This document shows, one piece after another, positions 9,788 to 23,224 of a stretch of 64,000 nucleotides of DNA. The stretch comes from Allomyces arbusculus (taxonomy: Eukaryota; Blastocladiomycota; Blastocladiomycetes; Blastocladiales; Blastocladiaceae). Below the pieces are notes generated by a model. It was not told where the DNA came from. It saw only the letters and a program-made list of their open reading frames with translations, and did not search any database. The stretch's first letter is position 1, and the number at the start of each line of letters is the position of its first letter. Where the stretch lies: positions 268,186 to 332,185 of the forward strand of contig JADHYV010000023.1 in assembly GCA_027604705.1 (NCBI GenBank), read 5' to 3'. The position numbers and the translations under genes are program-made.

Positions 9788-11077
9788 TCACTTCACTTTC
9801 GATTCCAGCACGCACAAGGCATCTCCACCTTCTCCACCCTGCTCGGTTCGACTCGCGCGCTCCATTTCGGCCCACCGCACAATCTCGCGCCATGCCGCGG
9901 TCCATCTGGGCCGTTCAAACGCGGCATTATGCGACCCGCCCTCCACGGCAAACCATCGCACGCGGTCGTTGCCCCACGCGGCGACCATGGTCTCATACAG
10001 CGCCTTCATCATGCGCGGCGGCACAATCTCGTCGTTGGTTGAGGCAACAAGTGCGATTGGCGGTGGACAGCCTTGGTGTGCGCGAACCGCGGCCAAACTG
10101 TCCCACTTGCTGCGCAAAAACACGCCGAGGTAGTGGAACGGCGACTGAGAGGGGTAGAGCACCTTGACCATATCCCGCGCCGACGTGAACGTGTTTTCCA
10201 CCACGACCATGTCAGCCGCACAACGCGAATGCTCGGGACGGCGCGTGGCCAGAGCCACTGCGACGGCGCCGCCGAGCGAGTGGCCGTACGCGATGACCGT
10301 GCGCATTGTCTCCTGCATCATCGCCTGCGGCGGCGCACACGCGTCGCTCCCCTCTTCATAATCCGCACCGCGCTCTGTCGCCCGCGACCATCGGACTGGA
10401 GCTGCTTCCCCCTGCGGTCGCTTCGCCAATGCCAAAAACCGGGCCGCGTCGTCCACGATCCCTTGTTCCCCGGGCCGGCCGCGTGACAGACCGTACCCGC
10501 GGTACCCGACGGCCAGCACGGCCGTCTCGTCACGCCCCGCCGCAGTCAACAGCCGATCAAACTTGTCGAACCGATGCGCGATGTTCCCGCCGTTACCCTG
10601 CAAGTACACGACGACGCGCTTCGGCGACGTCGCCGTTCTTGATTGGATCCACAGACCGTGCAGAGCCGGTAGTTTTTGCGAACGCAGGCGCGGCAGGTGC
10701 ACGTCCCAGACGGCCAGCGATTTCGGTGGAATGGGGAGCGGCCGCGACCGCGCGCCGGGCGGCCACCGGCGCATGTAGAGGATCTCGTGTTGGAAGAGAA
10801 CGAGCATCGTGCACTTGTACAGGTAGACGAGCGCGGGGAGGCCCACGGCGACGGCGCCGACTTGCACTGGCGCGGGCCATATGCGGAAGGGCGGGAGGGA
10901 CCATTTCGAGCTGGCGATGGGCGCGGGAAGTGGTGGAGAGTGTTGCAAATCTGCTGGTACTGGTTCAAGATCGGGTTCTCGGTGCATGGGGTCCGCGTTG
11001 TGGTGGTGATCGTCGTGGATGGTGGACGGTGGTTGCTCGAAGAGTTGTGGTCGCTCGTGGTTTGCATCTCTGGTCAA
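9788..11077 (-). CDS. Alpha/beta hydrolase, ABHD13/Bem46 family
   Basis: Intronless, 429 aa. A Pro/His-rich N-terminus precedes one hydrophobic segment (about residues 70-95, 'AVAVGLPALVYLY'), consistent with a membrane anchor. Then come 'VVVYLQGNGGNIAHR' (oxyanion region), 'VLAVGYRGYGLSRG', the nucleophile elbow 'AYGHSLGGAVA' (Ser), 'VVVENTFTSARDMV', 'STNDEIVPPRMM' (acid) and 'EGGSHNAAF' (His). Together these are diagnostic of the Bem46/ABHD13 clan. Bem46 in filamentous fungi sits at the ER/plasma membrane and affects hyphal growth from ascospores; its substrate is unknown. An insertion of about 45 residues before the elbow is unusual. The start at 11077 is only about 280 bp from the divergent STIL-like start. 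Confidence 0.88.
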   Translation of the reverse strand: MTRDANHERPQLFEQPPSTIHDDHHHNADPMHREPDLEPVPADLQHSPPLPAPIASSKWSLPPFRIWPAPVQVGAVAVGLPALVYLYKCTMLVLFQHEILYMRRWPPGARSRPLPIPPKSLAVWDVHLPRLRSQKLPALHGLWIQSRTATSPKRVVVYLQGNGGNIAHRFDKFDRLLTAAGRDETAVLAVGYRGYGLSRGRPGEQGIVDDAARFLALAKRPQGEAAPVRWSRATERGADYEEGSDACAPPQAMMQETMRTVIAYGHSLGGAVAVALATRRPEHSRCAADMVVVENTFTSARDMVKVLYPSQSPFHYLGVFLRSKWDSLAAVRAHQGCPPPIALVASTNDEIVPPRMMKALYETMVAAWGNDRVRWFAVEGGSHNAAFERPRWTAAWREIVRWAEMERASRTEQGGEGGDALCVLESKVK

Positions 11078-11353
11078 GCTGCAGCACCAACGCCACGGAC
11101 AGGCGGCGACTTTGCACCAAGCAGCAGGAGCGACAACTTACTGCATTCGCTCCCAATTTAAGCATCACGACCATTATCGACGATGCGCTCCAGCTTGGCC
11201 GCACCACGAGCCGCAGGACGACCACAAAGGACCAGCAGCGCCGCGGCCCAACAGGCAGCAGCACCGGCGACGCGAACTAGGACCACTTCATCTCCAAGCA
11301 CCCACCATGACCCGACTTCCACTTCAGCAGCAACACCGACCAGGCCAACGTCC

Positions 11354-14040
11354 ATGCATCCGCCGGTCACGTCGGCAGCGACTGCCCCCGCGCCTGTGTT
11401 TGCACGGCTCCCAATCAACGCCGATCACAGCGTCGTCTTCGAAGAACCTGCTGCGGGTCATGTCATGCTGTGGTACGCCGCGCATGCGGTGGACAATGTT
11501 CGTTGTAGAGAACTACGCTCATTGAAGTGTTCATGCTGCGCAGGGATGCGACGCCCATTGGTGACGCCGTGACTATCGACTCCATCACGTTTACCAAGGA
11601 CGTGTCGGTGCGCATGGCCGTCTCGGCGCTCGAATCGCTCCAGGCCCACGTGCGACGCGAAACATCAACCAAGAACCACGAGATTGTCGGGTTCATGATC
11701 TCGCCGCAGCAGGCAGTCACAGCCACGTCGGCGGCCCGATTAATCGAGTTTGATTGCTTTGACAAGGGTGTGCGCGTTGGTTCAGGGCTCGAGCCGACGA
11801 CGGGCCGCGGGACACCGGTGCCGGTTTGGATTTGTATTTTGGCGACGTAGTGGGCAGGCTGTTGGCGGTGGTGCTTACAATGCGTGTCGTGGTAGGTGTA
11901 CTTAGTCCAAGACTCGGAGTCGAGGCTATTGCACCAGCTCAAGGTCCGTTTCCGCATTTCTCGACTCGCGGTATCTTGGCCGACGGAACTTAACGCGGGG
12001 TCTCGTGCAGTCGGACCGCTCGCTCCATCTCTTTGCCTACAACGCCAATCTGCACAAGATTTCATGTTCGTGTCGTTGACCCTTCCCCGCCGGCTTTCTC
12101 CGTTAATCCTGACTGTTTCTTTATCCAATAGTTCTCCAGCTGTCCCCGCGCTACAAACTGCACTTCACTCCGATCATTCCACTGGGCCTTGTCAACAATA
12201 GCGTCGCCGCGAAACTGCAATCCTCGGCCGTCCCGCGCACGCCCGCTTCGGGTTACCTCGCCATTAACCGCGCGCGACGCGCTTACCTCCTGCGGCGCGA
12301 AGAGACCAACCTCCGCCTCGCTGGCTTGTACGCCCCCTCCCTTCCATCCTCCTTCCCTCCCATTCATCCACTTACCCCACTCTCCACCCCAGGTGGATCG
12401 CTGGCACCAAAGACACCTCGCCGACCCGCGCCGTCTTCGACGAGTGCGTCGCATTCACGCTCAACGGCATCCCAAAAGCCACCGAGTCGCGGTTCCTGCT
12501 CGCGCTGTTCCCGGCCGATTCCTCGACCGATTACTCGTTCTTTCAGTGGCACCTAGGCCGCGACGCGTTCTTGTGCCACGCGGCCGAGTTCCGGCCCGCG
12601 ACGGGCAGGTACATCACGAGCGCGTTGCGCGCGCTCGACGTGCTGGGACTCACACGGCCGTACGCCCCGCCCCCGCCCGTCGCCGTGCCCGCGCCCGAGG
12701 ATGACGGAGAGGATCTTGAAGTTACGCGCGAACCGTCGAGCGTTGCATCGGCGAGCGTTCTCGTGCACGCGCCGGGATCGTCACCGCAACCTGGTGCCGC
12801 GACCACGGCGACCGCATCGAGCCCGCACATTGCCAGACCAGCGCCCACGTCAACCGCGTTGAGCCCGCACGTCACGCCACCGCATGCGCGTACCGTTTCC
12901 GGCATAACGGCAACGACCACTGCGGCAGACCCGCCGGCCACGACCTCAACCCGCGCCGCGACCCCAACCGCCCCCGCGACCGATTCGGTCGCGAGCCTAC
13001 ACCAAATGGTCTGGCTGCTCATGCAGCAGGTGCAGCACTTGCAGGAACACCAAATGCGTGCCGGGTTCCACGCGCCGCAGCCATCGCCACCACCGCCCCC
13101 AAGGGTCGCGACGACGCAGTCGGTTGGCGTGAACACGTCGTTTTGCTCGACGCGGTCGGTCGCGATCAACACGTCGTTTGACGGCATTGCACCGAGCGCT
13201 GCCGCCGCTGCACCTGCGGTGCCTATCCCCGTCCATGTTACGGTGCACAGCGACGCACCGCTGTCCGCGGCCGACCTCCTGCCCGACCCGCCCCGTGCGC
13301 GCGCGCCGTCCCCCGCACGCCGGTCCCACAGGCCGCGGTCCTACTCGCCGTCTCTGTCCATGACCTCGTTTTCGTCCGAGTCCATCAGCCAGTTACTTGA
13401 GAGCGTCACGCACCTCGGTGACGAGAGCTTATCGCTTGCCGCTGGCTCGGACGACGGTGTCGGTGCACCCAGGTCCGACGATGATGACGATGAGGACGCC
13501 ACGGCCGAACGCACGTGCCAGGCAATCGCGTCGCGCGTCGTCTCGGCCGACGACCGTTTCATATTGACGGCCGACGATTTGGCCGCGCTTGACGCGTCGT
13601 CGCCGCGGCGGAGCGGGTCATCAAGGAGACGGCCGCGGTCAAGCGTCTCTTCCCGGTCCAGTTCCGGATCGTTGGCTTCGTCCATGTCGCCGCTCTCGGT
13701 ACGGTCGGCCGGGTCGCCGCCACCACCGCCACGGCCGCCGTCGATGAGGTCGGTCCACCACGATCACGACCGGGCGCCGCACGCGGCGGCAGCGGCGGTG
13801 CATGGGCACTTGCACCGGCGGCATCGGCACCACCACCACCACCACCATGCGCCGCGCGCGCAGTCTCCGCCATCGCAGCCGCTGAGTTACCCCGTGACGC
13901 CGCCGCGGGTCGCAGCCCTGGTCGCGTCGGCCATAACGACGTCGTCGCCATCGAGCACAGCATCGCTTGATGCGACCGTGGCCGATCTCGATATGAGCAT
14001 GGCCACGGTGGAGTACTTGAAAAAGTACGGCTTGTTGTAA
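11354..14040 (+). CDS. STIL: STIL/Ana2/SAS-5-type centriole duplication protein
   Basis: Six-exon model; introns 11457-11527 (least certain), 11834-11905, 11944-12010, 12066-12131 and 12328-12392; 781 aa. STIL binds PLK4 and SAS-6 to start procentriole assembly. Spliced exons match the STIL N-terminal domain in order: 'SVVFEEPAAG' (human 'CALWNPTPTG'), 'NHEIVGFMIS', 'LHFTPIIPLGLVNNS' (human 'VKPIPIIPTALARNLSS'), 'GYLAINRARRAYLL' and 'LAGLWIAGTKDTSP' (human 'LVGIWLSGITHIYSP'). A short coiled coil, 'LHQMVWLLMQQVQHLQEHQ' (about 13002-13060), corresponds to the PLK4-binding coil. The last residues 'MATVEYLKKYGLL' are the SAS-6-binding STAN motif (human 'FATKKYMKRYGLL'). A His-rich run lies at about 13800-13860. 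An upstream ATG at 11183 is possible, but the shorter start fits animal N-termini. Confidence 0.82.
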
Positions 14041-15071
14041 AAAAAGGCGGTGGCCGTATTGTTGGGTGTTAGTGGGTGTGGTTTGGATTCTGGGGCTGCT
14101 GGAAATGAAATGAACAGACATGTGGATCCTGCGCCTTGACCTCCAGACAGAGGGACCAGATTAATCTGGTATGATTGGGATCGCGACACAACGACGCGGA
14201 TGAACACGGGCGACAACGACAGCAGAGATGAAGAGAGCCAGACCAGATGCATTGACACGCCGAGTAACAGGGCACGTTGCGCGCCCTGCACTCATGTATA
14301 TCGCGCCAACCAAACCACCAGGAACGACAGGGAGAGACGAGGGGAGAGACGACCGCCGAGCATACCAGATGATAATGAGGATGAAATGGAGAGGAAGAGG
14401 AAAGGAAGAGGGAGAGGGAGGAGGGAGGGGGGGGAGGGGAAGAGGTCAAGGGAGGAGCAAGGGGAAGTGGGGCAATACCAGTCCCAATCAGGCGCGGCAT
14501 CACGGCACCCGCCTACCGCCCACTCCCTTGGCCAGCTACGAATACGAACCGGAAACACGAACGAAACGACAAACGACCACGAGAGCGAAAGCGAGCACGA
14601 GCACGGGAAGGAGAAACGCGAGGAAGAAGAGCAGCACGGACGACAGCAGCAACAAGACGGGGTCGCGAGCCGCGAGGGACCGCCATACAAAGAGCCCCTC
14701 AACTGCGCGGTCCACGCCCAAACACGAAAGAAACATGCCAAAAAGAAAACAACACCGAGCCACAGTGAGAGAAAAGGGAAGGAACAACAAAACACACGAG
14801 GAGGGGACGACCAAAAGGACAGATGATGATGAGCGGTCCGCATGCCACCAAACACAAAAGACACCGCGCATGATCGCTGCCGTTCGCACGGCCGCCCACT
14901 CTCGGCTTCACGCTCACGCTTCACTTGAAATACTCTTGGTGTGCTGCTGCTCCGTGGCCGAGACCGCCGTCACGCCCGTGCCCGGACCCGCGGCCGCAGT
15001 GGCCGTTGGTTGGGGGACAAGGGCAGAAACGAGCGCCGCGACACACTTGCAAATGATGTCGACGGGACCAC
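14041..15071. other. Convergent 3' spacer with long purine-biased strand
   Basis: About 1 kb between the STIL-like stop and the PABP stop, so it holds two 3' UTRs. The plus strand is strongly T-poor and A/G-rich from about 14330 to 14830, with a near-pure GA tract at about 14387-14470. No coding gene is supported: overlapping frames on both strands are low complexity and without family motifs. Confidence 0.5.
14387..14470. repeat. Polypurine (GA/G-rich) tract
   Basis: Run of almost only A and G on the plus strand, including an uninterrupted stretch of eight G. It could form a triplex or act as a pyrimidine-rich element in the PABP 3' UTR on the other strand. Confidence 0.7.
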
Positions 15072-18040
<2,969 letters not shown>

Positions 18041-20086
18041 ATGCTGGCACAGACCACCGCCAAGAAGCCCAAGTCGCCGGCCAAGGCATTGACGACGACC
18101 GCCGCGACGACCGCTGGGAGCGCGGCCATCACTTCTCTGAACGGAAAGAAGACGCCGACCAAATCTGCACCCGCATTAGCAACGACGCGTAGCCCGGCAT
18201 CAACGTCCAAGGCGACAAGCTTACGCTCTCCGATGCCGGCGGGATCGGCGGCAAGGCCTAAGTCGCCCGCTGCGCCTGCGCGAGAGGCCGCAAAGTCGGC
18301 GTATACAGCGCGAGCGGCTCGCAGCTCGTCTCCCTCGACCACGGCCGCACCCTCAGCGTCTCCCAAATTGACGACACGCTCGCCCGCTGCAGCCTCGAAA
18401 CTGTCCACCCAGTCGAAACCGGCAACGCCCGCTCCGGCTCGTTCCACGAGCACCTCGGCAAGTTCGGCGTCACCAGTCCGTGCGCTCGCCAAGCTGGCCC
18501 CGTCGAGCTCAGCAACCACCAAGCGCGAGGCCAGCACTGAGTCTCGTTCCACTGGTGCACCAGCACGTCCGTCCCGGGCCACCGTGACTCATGCCGGCAC
18601 CGGCAGGCCGACCTCGCCCGCGGTTCGGGCCAGTTCGGGGAGCCAACCACTCCGCACTCCCCCGCGCAAACCCGCAGCAAGCCCCGTGCTCGACGGCACG
18701 ACCCGTCCTGTGAAGTCGAGAGCGTCGGCTCGTACACCGGTCAAGTCGAGCTCGGCAACCACCAAGCGCGATGCCAATACTGAGACTCGCACTGCTGCCC
18801 TCGCGACAGTACGACCGCCGCGAACCAGTGCAGGTCCTGCCGGTAGTCGGTTGACCTTGCCCGTGGTTCGCGCCGGCGCCGGGAGCGAGCCACCGCAGCA
18901 GGTGGTACCACGTCCTCCCGTACGCAAGCCCATCGACAGCCCCACGGCCCAGCCAGCCAAGTCAAGTGCGTTGGTCCGCATGCCCGCCAAGCCGACCCTG
19001 TCGGGATCGGCCACCGCCACTAAACGCGACCCCAGCACTGAATCTCGTGCCCCCGCTCCAACTGTGCGTCCGTCGCAGAGTAGTGCAACTCGTGCCAGTC
19101 GGCCAACCTCGCCCGCAGCTCGCACCAGAACTGCAGGCGACCTGCCACGGGCGCCGACGCGCAAGTCTGCGACCGGCCCCGTGCACGATGGAGCGAGTCG
19201 GCCAGCTCCCACGACACCTGCGGCATCGAGCGTGTCGCGCTCACCGAAATCTTCGGCGGCACCGAAACCAACCTCGATGCCAATGACGCCGAATCGCATT
19301 GCGCGACCCACCCAATCACCGAGCCGCAGCTCGACCACCGACGTGCGCGGATCTCGCACTTCGGTCGTGTCGCCCTCGCCTGCACGCTCGCCACCAGCAT
19401 CCTCTCCGCGCCGCACCTCAGTCGTGGCCTCTAGTGCCACACCAACCTCGCGAAAAGCAGCGACGAGCACGTGTTCGGGACCAGCACGCGCTCGTGGTCC
19501 AGCTGATGCACCTACCCGTTCTACCACGGCACCCGGTTCGAGCAGCACGACCCCGAATGGTGCCAGCCCGCGGCGTCGCACTCCGTCAGGATCACAGTCT
19601 CCACGCCACGATCCACCGCGTCGGGACTCTCCCGTGACGGCCGAGACGGCCGACCCGGCCGGCGAAGAGGCGCTGCAGGAGCTCCTGCTGCTCATGCTGC
19701 AGCGCAAGTACGACGAGGCTCTCGTTGCCGTGCGGAAACGTACGTTGTAGTTCACATTTTGGTTCGAAGTTGATGTTGTTTCTCACACTCGCAGCGCAGT
19801 GGCCGTCTTGTTCCCGGACCACCCGACGATCCGCGACTACGCCGCGACGCTGCCCAAGTACATTGCGCACAAAGCCGAGGAAGCTGCCAAAGCAGAGCTC
19901 GAGGTGAGTTCCGACCACGGCGGCGAGGAAGAAGGGGATTCGGAGGACGAGGATTCGGGTGAGGATCATTCTGCGTTGTCCGAGTCGGAGCTGGAGTCAG
20001 GAACAGACACAGAGGAGGACCAAGTGGATGGTCACGATGCGGCGGATACAACACGGGCGCGTGTGGGGGCTGGCCCAAGTGTCTAA
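18041..20086 (+). CDS. Basic Ser/Thr/Pro-rich repeat protein with ERICH2-like C-terminal helical domain
   Basis: Two exons, intron 19740-19799, giving 661 aa. About 550 N-terminal residues are Ser/Thr/Pro/Ala/Lys/Arg-rich, very basic and probably disordered. Within them I see three imperfect repeats of about 80-85 residues, each led by 'SATTKREASTESR', 'SATTKRDANTETR' and 'SATATKRDPSTESR' (near 18508, 18750 and 19005), followed by related Pro/Arg-rich segments. The composition resembles microtubule-associated proteins. The C-terminus has a short helical region, 'ALQELLLLMLQRKYDEALV', continuing after the intron as 'AVLFPDHPTIRDYAATLPKY', then a Glu/Asp/Ser-rich acidic tail. That helix pair followed by acidic residues resembles glutamate-rich protein 2 (ERICH2), a protein of ciliated organisms, but this is a pattern match by eye. 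The start is the first Met after the Cys/Arg-rich upstream frame. Confidence 0.55.
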
Positions 20087-20292
20087 GTAACACTGACGGT
20101 GAGGTGAGGACTGAACGAGGTGTGACTCGGGATGAACCAGATTGGGACGCCTTTGCTTTCCTCGAAGGGTGAAGAGGCCGGCCGCACCCTTAACTCATTG
20201 AATTTAACAAACGGACTCGGCCAATCACAAAAAAGAGCATTCCTAGTCTCAGAGCGTACTCATCCAGCGCACCCACCCTGCGCAACCCCCGA

Positions 20293-22006
20293 TCATGAAT
20301 ACTGCCGATTCACATTCACCAAAATCTCCTGCACATGCCCATGCATCTGCTCGAGCGATACCGCATCGGCCGCAAACAACACGTGCAACTCCTGATCCGG
20401 GTCCGCGCGCGCATAGTACCAGTAATACTCGCGCAGGTACGTGACCTCCCTGGTGCCAGCCACCGCAAGCGCCGACTTGGCCTCCCCAAACAGCGCCCAA
20501 AACGTCGCATACAGCTCGCGCGTCTGAATTTCCGGCAAGGGCCGCGGCCGCGGGAACGTGACTGTCCCCGACTTGGTATGTGCGTGCAGGAACAGCAGCG
20601 TCTCGCGCTTGGCGAATTGCCGCAAGAGGGCCGGTTTCTCCTCACTCGGTAATTCGAGCCGCGCGTACAGGAAGACCGATTGGAATTCGGTCAGCTTGTG
20701 CAGGAGCGTTGCGAGTGGGGTTGAGCATGCGCCCGCGGTCGTGACGGCCGGCGCGTGCGTCGTCATGCCACCGGACACGTCGCCGAGGAGCAGGTCCGTT
20801 GGAGCCGTTGTGGTTGTGTTGGTGATGTCGTTGTGGAGACCGGTGGGGGACGGGTCAACGCTGTCGAGATGACACAGGAGCGCGAGCGTGTAGGAGGCGA
20901 GCCGCATTCGGATCAGGCCGAACCAGCTGGCCGTCATGAAGACGGGTGTGTAGCTGAGCGCCTGGTGCCGGAGCGGGCGCGCGCGATGTAGGTACAGGAT
21001 CTGGAGGAAGGAGCGCGGTCAATCGACGGTAGCGATGATCGGCGCGACGGAGAGCGAGATCAGACGAACCTGCCGCGACTGGTCCAGCTCGAACCGGGAA
21101 AAGATGACCGAGTCTTCAATTAACAGCATCGACCCGTTGTTGCAAATACCCTGGATCGACTCGAGGTAGACGAGCAGCTTGTCGAGCCGCAACCGCGTCT
21201 CGGCCTTGATTGGGGCCTGGACAGGTGAAGAAGGCTCGTCAGCTCTGGCGGTGGCGGAAACAAGCCGTCACAAATCGCGGCACGGACCTTGAGCAGTCCG
21301 CCGACGGCAACGCACGGGTCCTGCATCCCGGCGGTGCAGAGCATCTCAATAATGTCCTGGCACCCGTCAAAGTCGACGCTGTCGCTGGACCACGTGTCGG
21401 GATGGCCAAAAAGCATCTGGTTTGAATCGGCCGGCGCGTCAGTTGGTGAACCAAGCAAGTCCAGTGGCGCCCACAGTGGACCAGACGGACCTGAGAGCAT
21501 CTGATCAGCTCGACCAGGATATTAGAAGCGACTGTGAACGGGACGGCATTGTTGACGTGCGCGAGGAAGATGTACTATGGCCGGTCGTCGATTCGCGTCA
21601 GCGCGACGGTGGCGACGCGGCGGGTTAGAATCAAGATCATTCGTACGTCGCCGGCCAGACGTAGAACAATCCGTGATCGTTGGCAGACGACTTGCTGGAT
21701 TTCTTCGCGCAGGAGCGCGCGACAGAGGTTGGGGAGCGACGACGCAAATCCCGTGACAATGCTGTTGGGGAAGCACGAAACAATAAGGCGACGAGGCCAT
21801 GACGACAGGAACGTGGTTGTGTTCTTTGCGCGAAAACGTACTTGCGCTCAAGCGGATCGCCTTGGACTGGATCGCGGCGTGTCCGAGTCAGTGCTCGGTG
21901 TCTGTGTGGTGCTGTTCGGGCCGGGCACTGTGGCGCACGGTAATGTCGTACAGTTGCGAGAAAAGAGGATGCGCCCGGTTTTGTGCAGAATGTAAAAGTT
22001 GCGCAT
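20293..22006 (-). CDS. FUZ/MON1/HPS1-family longin protein, probably HPS1 (BLOC-3)
   Basis: Seven exons; introns 21867-21951, 21762-21841, 21575-21646, 21417-21490, 21217-21287 and 21001-21069; 420 aa; exon 2 is only 25 nt (21842-21866). The first longin domain reads 'MRNFYILHKTGRILFSRNF', 'NIVTGFASSLPNL' and 'RIVLRLAGDYIFLAHV' across four exons, followed by 'QMLFGHPDTW'. A second domain contains 'LLIEDSVIFSRFELDQSRQ' and 'YTPVFMTASWFGLIRMRL'. The C-terminal third has 'RETLLFLHAHTKSGTVTFP' and 'REYYWYYARADPDQELHVLF', which parallels human HPS1 'LVHFIYVDRTTGQ' and 'CSYFLWFENDMGYKLQ'. HPS1 with HPS4 forms the Rab32/38 exchange factor for lysosome-related organelles; the relatives Fuzzy (cilia) and Mon1 (Rab7) have the same fold. 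The family is well supported; the HPS1 subfamily is tentative. Confidence 0.65.
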
Positions 22007-23224
22007 GATGTTGCCGGTCTGGTGGTGATTGTTGTTGCCGTCGCGTCGCGCAGCTCCTGGCGCGCCGATTCAGCGACCGGTCCAAACGGGTTCAGGTGCT
22101 GCCGAGGGTGTGCGCTTGCTTAGCGTCAAAATTCGGCGTTGATTACAGGCGTTCGCTGATGGGGCTCTTCAGAAGAGGCCGCGGTCGTTGACAAGCATTT
22201 CCAGCCATCGTTCACGTCGTACAACCCGCGACGAGCAGGCGCCGAGGATGGTTCGGCAACGATAACACGTCCATGATCGGAGCATGCGGTCCTGACGGCC
22301 TTGGCGCAGGTCCTCATGTGGTCGACCCAAGGAACGCACCAGCCGGCGTGAAGAACAGCGCTGCAACAAGGCGAAAAGGCGGGGCATGCGGGAAACGCGG
22401 TCACGTTTCCAATGTCATGGACGCCAGTTACTCGATCTGGGCTTTGCCCTAACCCTTTTCGCCTCTTGTTGCTGAGGCTTTCGCAGGCTTTCGCACGGCT
22501 TTCGCACGGCTTTCGCAGGCTTTCGCACGGCTTTCGCACGGCTTTCGCTGCTTTTCGCTGTCATGTGCACATTCTCTTCATTGTCGTCGCTTCTTTGATC
22601 ACCTCCACCTCACGCTTCGCCTCGTCTCTCGCTCGCGCGCGCAACGCCTAGCATGCACCAAATGACCCGCGCACAAACGAGCGCAAGGGAACCCATGGTC
22701 GCCGTCGCCACCCACGCATGCGGCGACAAGCAATAATCGTATCATGCGCACGGATAATTATTTCGACGTTTGACGACGTTGACGTTGACCGGGTCCACAG
22801 AGGTTCATTTTGCCTCTGATCGTATCCTCGCCGTCCCCGCGCGTATAAAGACCGACAACAACCCCCAACTCCGCTCTTGCCTTCTTAAGTGCAAATCTGA
22901 AGCCCGTTGTGGTCATTCTGTCCTCCTTTACCCCCGCTCGATTCCTCCTTGTATGTGTGACTGCCGCCTTCCCTGTTCGGTTCCCCGACCCTCGACGACG
23001 CACCTGTCCGCCACGTCCGTAAGGTCCTTCGTTCGACAAACGCTTGACCTCGGATTGGCTCGTAATGACCAAGGACGAAGCCGTTGCTCTGCGGCCCAAT
23101 GTGCTCTGCGACCGGCACGCGACATCACACGAACCAGTATGGATGAGCAGTCGATATTGACGCGCTGGTTTGTTCGTTTCCCGACTTGTCACCAGTACTA
23201 TCGAATCAATCAACCGCGAGCACC
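22007..23224. promoter_or_regulatory. Divergent intergenic region, HPS1-like / amino-acid permease
   Basis: About 1.2 kb between two divergent start codons. Holds the phased tandem repeat listed separately. Otherwise no gene or recognised element. Confidence 0.45.
22476..22560. repeat. Phased tandem repeat, 10/11-bp units
   Basis: Units start with GGCTTTCGCA and have lengths 10, 11, 11, 10, 11, 11, 10, then a degenerate 11-bp unit (GCTTTTCGCTG). This makes two full copies of a 32-bp superunit plus a partial third. Directly readable in the sequence. Confidence 0.9.

Noticed and set aside
22476-22560. CRISPR-like repeat array
   Set aside because: Units are 10-11 bp, contiguous and without spacers.
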